A DNA stretch of 24,143 nt. It comes from an uncultured Azohydromonas sp. GTDB taxonomy: Bacteria; Pseudomonadota; Gammaproteobacteria; Burkholderiales; Burkholderiaceae_C. Under the pieces are notes generated by a model. That model did no database searches and was not told the origin of the DNA. It worked only from the letters and a program-made list of their open reading frames with translations. Both the position numbers and the translations under genes were made by a program. The stretch spans positions 1 to 24,143 of the forward strand of contig NZ_CALAOH010000131.1 in NCBI RefSeq assembly GCF_937926365.1, given 5' to 3'. Position 1 is the stretch's first letter, and each line of letters starts with the position of its first letter. Below, one piece after another: positions 21,023 to 24,143 of this stretch.

Positions 21023-22272
21023 CGCGCGTCCGACGCCGGCGTGCGCGCCGGCCGCATCAGCGGCGCGGAGTCCATCACGCCGCCGGGATAGAGGGCCGGA
21101 AAGCGTGCCTGCGCCCAGCGCACCATCTGCACGGCCGGACTGGTGCTCAAGGCCTTGGCCGCCGGCAGCGTCCACAGCACCTGGTCCATCACGTCGTTGG
21201 GCCGGTAGGGCCGGTCGGCGATGCCGTTGCCGTCGAGATCGAAGGCGGGGTTGTCGCTCCAGTAGTTGCCGCGTCCCTGATAGGCCCAGTCGATGAACCG
21301 CGTGCCGACGTACTTCACCTGCACGCCGTTACCAATGAAGGCGTTGCCGCTCACGATGTTGCCCTCGGATCCGGCGGTGAAGTGGATGCCGATCGGGCAG
21401 CGCTCGAACCAGTTGTCGCGCAGCACGTTGCGGTGGGCGTTGTAGATGAACACGCACTTCTCGCGGCCGCGCCGCACGACGTTGCCCACGATCTGCGACG
21501 CATTGGTGAAATTGAGCATGAGCCCGTGAGCCTCGTCATCGTCGGAGACGTTGTCACGGATCTCCAGGCCGTCCGAGAACATCAGCGCCCAGGCCATGTG
21601 GTTGCCGCGCGAGCGGTTCCCGACGATGCGGCTGTCGTGCGTGTACATGTAGTGAATCGCAAAGCGCAGGCTGGAAAAGCTGTTGCGCTCGAAGACGTTG
21701 CGGCGGCTGGTGACGACGAAGACGCCGTCGCGGCCATGGCTGATCGTGTTGCCCACCACCTGCGTGCCCGGTGCGTTCCAGATCGACACGCCGTCCCCGG
21801 AGTCCGACAGGCGCAAGTCGCTACGGCCGACGATCTCGTTGTTCTCGACCAGCGATTCGGCCGCCCCATGCACATACACGCCGAAGAGGTTGCCCATGAT
21901 CCGGTTCGAGCGGATGCGGGCCCGTGGCGCGCTTTGCTGCAGCAGGATGGCCGCATCCATGTCCGGCACGGTGCGGCCCGAGCCCCTGATCTCCAGGCCC
22001 TCGATGCGCACGTCGGGCGCGGTGACGACGATGACGCTGCCTCGGCCATGGCCTTGGAGCACGGCACCCGCGTCACCCACCAGCGATACCGACCGCCTGA
22101 TGTGCACCGGCCCCGCGTGGCGTCCCGGCGCCAGGCGCAGGACCTCGCCGGCGGTTGCCTGGTCCAGCAGCGGCTGCAGCGCCTGGCCGGGCGTGACCAC
22201 GCGCTCGGCACCCGCGGCGCCGGACGCCGCCAGCGCGGCCGCAACTGCGGCGACGGCAAACCGCCACGGCAT
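21019..22272 (-). CDS. nosD: NosD: periplasmic beta-helix copper-maturation protein
   Basis: About 417 residues. A signal peptide (MPWRFAVAAVAAALAASGAAGA) is followed by repeated beta-helix rungs with the NosD/CASH pattern, e.g. VENNEIVGRSD, VGNTISHGRDGVFV, FERNSFSSLRFAIHYMYTHD and RGNYWSDNPAFDLDGNGIAD, the last being the family's C-terminal signature. NosD is the periplasmic part of NosDFY and receives copper from NosL for NosZ. The ATG at 22272 is preferred: the nosZ stop and ribosome site are fused as TGAGGGG, which leaves a normal spacing for this ATG and too little for the one at 22278. It is tightly linked to nosZ upstream and nosF downstream. Confidence 0.94.
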   Translation of the reverse strand: MPWRFAVAAVAAALAASGAAGAERVVTPGQALQPLLDQATAGEVLRLAPGRHAGPVHIRRSVSLVGDAGAVLQGHGRGSVIVVTAPDVRIEGLEIRGSGRTVPDMDAAILLQQSAPRARIRSNRIMGNLFGVYVHGAAESLVENNEIVGRSDLRLSDSGDGVSIWNAPGTQVVGNTISHGRDGVFVVTSRRNVFERNSFSSLRFAIHYMYTHDSRIVGNRSRGNHMAWALMFSDGLEIRDNVSDDDEAHGLMLNFTNASQIVGNVVRRGREKCVFIYNAHRNVLRDNWFERCPIGIHFTAGSEGNIVSGNAFIGNGVQVKYVGTRFIDWAYQGRGNYWSDNPAFDLDGNGIADRPYRPNDVMDQVLWTLPAAKALSTSPAVQMVRWAQARFPALYPGGVMDSAPLMRPARTPASDAR

Positions 22273-22282
22273 GGGCATCCCC

Positions 22283-24143
22283 TCAGGTGCGGCGCGGCTG
22301 GACCAGCATGCGTCCCTTCATCTCCATGTGCATCGCATGGCAGAACCACTGGCAGTAGTACCAGAAGACGCCTGCCCGGTCGGCCTTGAAGGTGACGGAC
22401 GCGGTGGCCTGCGGCGGCACCTCCATCGCGATGCCGTAGTTGACGATGGTGAAGCCGTGGGTGAGGTCCTCCACCGTGTCGCGATTGGTCACGTAGATCG
22501 TGACCTCGTCGCCCTGCCTCACGGTGAAGTCGGTCAGGCTGTAGGTGGGCGCCACCGAGAACATGTAGACCCGCACCTTGTTGCCCTGGCGCACGACCTG
22601 CCCTGCGGTTTCCAGCTCGACGTTGTCGGCCTTGGCCTGCTGCCGCGCGTCTTCCCACATGGGATCGTCGCGCTTCCACACGCTGATCGGGTTCACCTTG
22701 GAGCGATGGATGATGGTGGCATCGTGCGGCTCGGCAAAGCTGGGCGAATCGTGCACCAGGACCATCTGGTCGCCCGAGATGTCGATGAGCTGGTCGCACT
22801 CGGGCTTGAGCGGCCCGACGTTCAGGAAGCGGTCTTTCGAGAACTTGTTGAGCGACAGCAGCCATTTGCCGTCCGCCTCCTTGGTCTGCCCCATGGAGGT
22901 GTGGTTGTGCCCAGGCTGGTAGTGCACGTCCAGCTTCTGGACGATGGGGTCCACCTTCGCGTCCTTGTCCTTGTACTTGGCGATCGCCTTGTCGATCGAC
23001 CACTTGCAGACCTGGCTGTCGATGAACAGCGTCGTGTAGGCGTTGCCCTTGCCGTCGAACGCGGTATGCAGCGGCCCGAGCCCGAGCTCCGGCTCGGCGA
23101 CCACCGTGTCGCGCGGCTGGATCTTGTCGTCGAACAGGTCGTCGAACTTGCGCACGTCGAACACCGTGACGGTGGGCGAGAGCTTGCCGTTGGCCACCAC
23201 ATGGATGCCGTCGGGCGCCGTGTTGATGCCGTGCGGGCTCTTGGGCACGGGGATGTAGCGCGTGAAGCGCGAGCCCTTGCGCCCGTCGAGCACGGGCACG
23301 CCCCCGATCTTCTTGAAGTCCCCCTTGGCCACGGCCTCCTCGATGCGCTTGAGGCTGAACACCACCACCCAGTCCTGCTCGGCGGCCATGGTCTCGCCCA
23401 GCGTCACCCCCTCCTCGGAGTTGTAGCAGGTGGAGAAGCAGTACTTGCCCTGGTAGTCGCCGTCGACGTTGTCCAGGTTGCCGCTGACCAGCACCTGCCA
23501 AGCCACCTTCATGGTTTCACCATCAACGGCCGTGAACACGCACTGGTATTTTTTCGGTTCGTCGAGAACGCTGCCATCGTTGGGAATCGGCGTGCGGTCC
23601 TCGCCGTTGCAGAAAACGTAGCCGGTCTTGGGATACTTTTGCACCCGCAGCCCGTGCACCGTGTGCTGGTTGGGCAGCTCGATGATCTTGTCGCACTTCA
23701 TCACGTCGCAGCGGATGCGGGCCACGCGCGTGTTTGCCTTGTCGTTGACGAAGATGTAGCGGCCGTCGTAGGTGCCGTCGGTGAACGACATGTGCGGGTG
23801 GTGCAGGTCGCCGTTGGTGTAGGTGCCGCCGCGCGTCTGCAGGAACTTGCGCGTCTCGGGCAGCAGGCCTTCGGTGAGGATCTTGAGGCTCTCGTTGGTC
23901 TGGCCCCAGCCGGTGGCGCTGCAGCGGTTGAACACGGGCACGCGCATGATCTCGCGCATCGAGGGCAGGCCCATGATGCGCAGCTCGCCGCTCTGGCCGC
24001 TGGAGAAGAAGACGTAGTACTCGTCGAGCTCACCGGGGCCGACATGCGTCTTGGCCAGCGCCGCGTTGGTGGCCGCGGCGCCCGGCGCGGCAGCGTGTGA
24101 GGCCTGCGCGCCCGGGGCCGACGGCGTGGACGCGGCGCCGGCT
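22283..24143 (-). CDS. nosZ: NosZ: nitrous-oxide reductase (clade I type), N-terminus outside the window
   Basis: The frame is open from the right edge, so the gene is partial at its 5' end; about 620 codons are visible, nearly the whole mature protein. It reduces N2O to N2 in the periplasm. The beta-propeller holding the CuZ cluster shows VGPGELDEYYVFFSS, the His pair DLHHPHMSF (around 23800), DGIHVVANGK, GHNHTSMG and PSFAEPHDAT. The C-terminal cupredoxin domain has HGFTIVNYGIAMEV and the CuA site YYCQWFCHAMHMEM (about 22320-22366), with both Cys, His and Met ligands intact. The signal peptide is not visible; the Ala/Pro-rich stretch at the edge looks like the region just after it. It is followed 10 bases later by nosD, as in clade I nosZDFYL clusters. 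Confidence 0.97.
   Translation of the reverse strand, partial: AGAASTPSAPGAQASHAAAPGAAATNAALAKTHVGPGELDEYYVFFSSGQSGELRIMGLPSMREIMRVPVFNRCSATGWGQTNESLKILTEGLLPETRKFLQTRGGTYTNGDLHHPHMSFTDGTYDGRYIFVNDKANTRVARIRCDVMKCDKIIELPNQHTVHGLRVQKYPKTGYVFCNGEDRTPIPNDGSVLDEPKKYQCVFTAVDGETMKVAWQVLVSGNLDNVDGDYQGKYCFSTCYNSEEGVTLGETMAAEQDWVVVFSLKRIEEAVAKGDFKKIGGVPVLDGRKGSRFTRYIPVPKSPHGINTAPDGIHVVANGKLSPTVTVFDVRKFDDLFDDKIQPRDTVVAEPELGLGPLHTAFDGKGNAYTTLFIDSQVCKWSIDKAIAKYKDKDAKVDPIVQKLDVHYQPGHNHTSMGQTKEADGKWLLSLNKFSKDRFLNVGPLKPECDQLIDISGDQMVLVHDSPSFAEPHDATIIHRSKVNPISVWKRDDPMWEDARQQAKADNVELETAGQVVRQGNKVRVYMFSVAPTYSLTDFTVRQGDEVTIYVTNRDTVEDLTHGFTIVNYGIAMEVPPQATASVTFKADRAGVFWYYCQWFCHAMHMEMKGRMLVQPRRT

Noticed and set aside
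21683..24100. 805-codon plus-strand open frame opposite nosD/nosZ
   Set aside because: Composition is typical of antisense frames in GC-rich DNA (His/Val/Asp/Leu repeats) and the opposite strand carries well-recognised nosZ and nosD motifs.

Overview
The window is GC-rich with dense, mostly minus-strand genes. Many junctions are 4-base ATGA overlaps. Gene content and protein style (EtfB, acyl-CoA dehydrogenase/CoA-transferase/MaoC sets, a clade I-type nitrous-oxide reductase cluster, an SHP-type cytochrome remnant) suggest a denitrifying betaproteobacterium of the order Burkholderiales, probably Comamonadaceae-like. This placement is inferred from style, not from a marker gene.

Region 1 (1-11429) is a catabolic cluster. 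A GntR/FCD regulator (+) is divergent from a long minus-strand run: amidase, class III CoA-transferase, an unusual crotonase, a PuuE/imidase-like deacetylase-fold hydrolase, an MmgE/PrpD protein, an MFS anion transporter, a mesaconyl-CoA-hydratase-like MaoC protein, an acyl-CoA dehydrogenase, a CitE-like lyase and the start of etfB. My reading is that a ring amide (cyclic imide or similar) is opened by the PuuE-like hydrolase. The half-amide is hydrolysed by the amidase, and the dicarboxylate is activated by the CoA-transferase. It is then oxidised (with ETF as electron acceptor), hydrated and cleaved by the CitE-like lyase, plausibly to acetyl-CoA plus a 2-oxo acid or similar products. The family assignments are firm; the pathway and substrate are inference.

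Region 2 (11493-15506, minus) holds an exported cyclase-family metalloenzyme, a LysR regulator, a pirin, an EamA/DMT permease and a probable 45-aa ORF whose stop overlaps the eamA start.

Region 3 (15556-17586) is a decaying signalling/cytochrome locus. It has a sensor kinase reduced by an internal in-frame deletion to its sensor head plus the last residues of its ATPase domain, an intact OmpR-type response regulator, a PepSY protein preceded by two sets of 11-base-spaced direct repeats, and a divergent SHP-type (DUF1924) cytochrome gene that has lost its haem-binding half and carries an in-frame stop.

Region 4 (17687-24143, minus) is a nos cluster in the order nosZ-nosD-nosF-nosY-nosL-nosX. 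nosZ runs off the right edge. It encodes the last step of denitrification (N2O to N2) and copper-site maturation. No RNA genes, insertion sequences or CRISPR arrays were seen.
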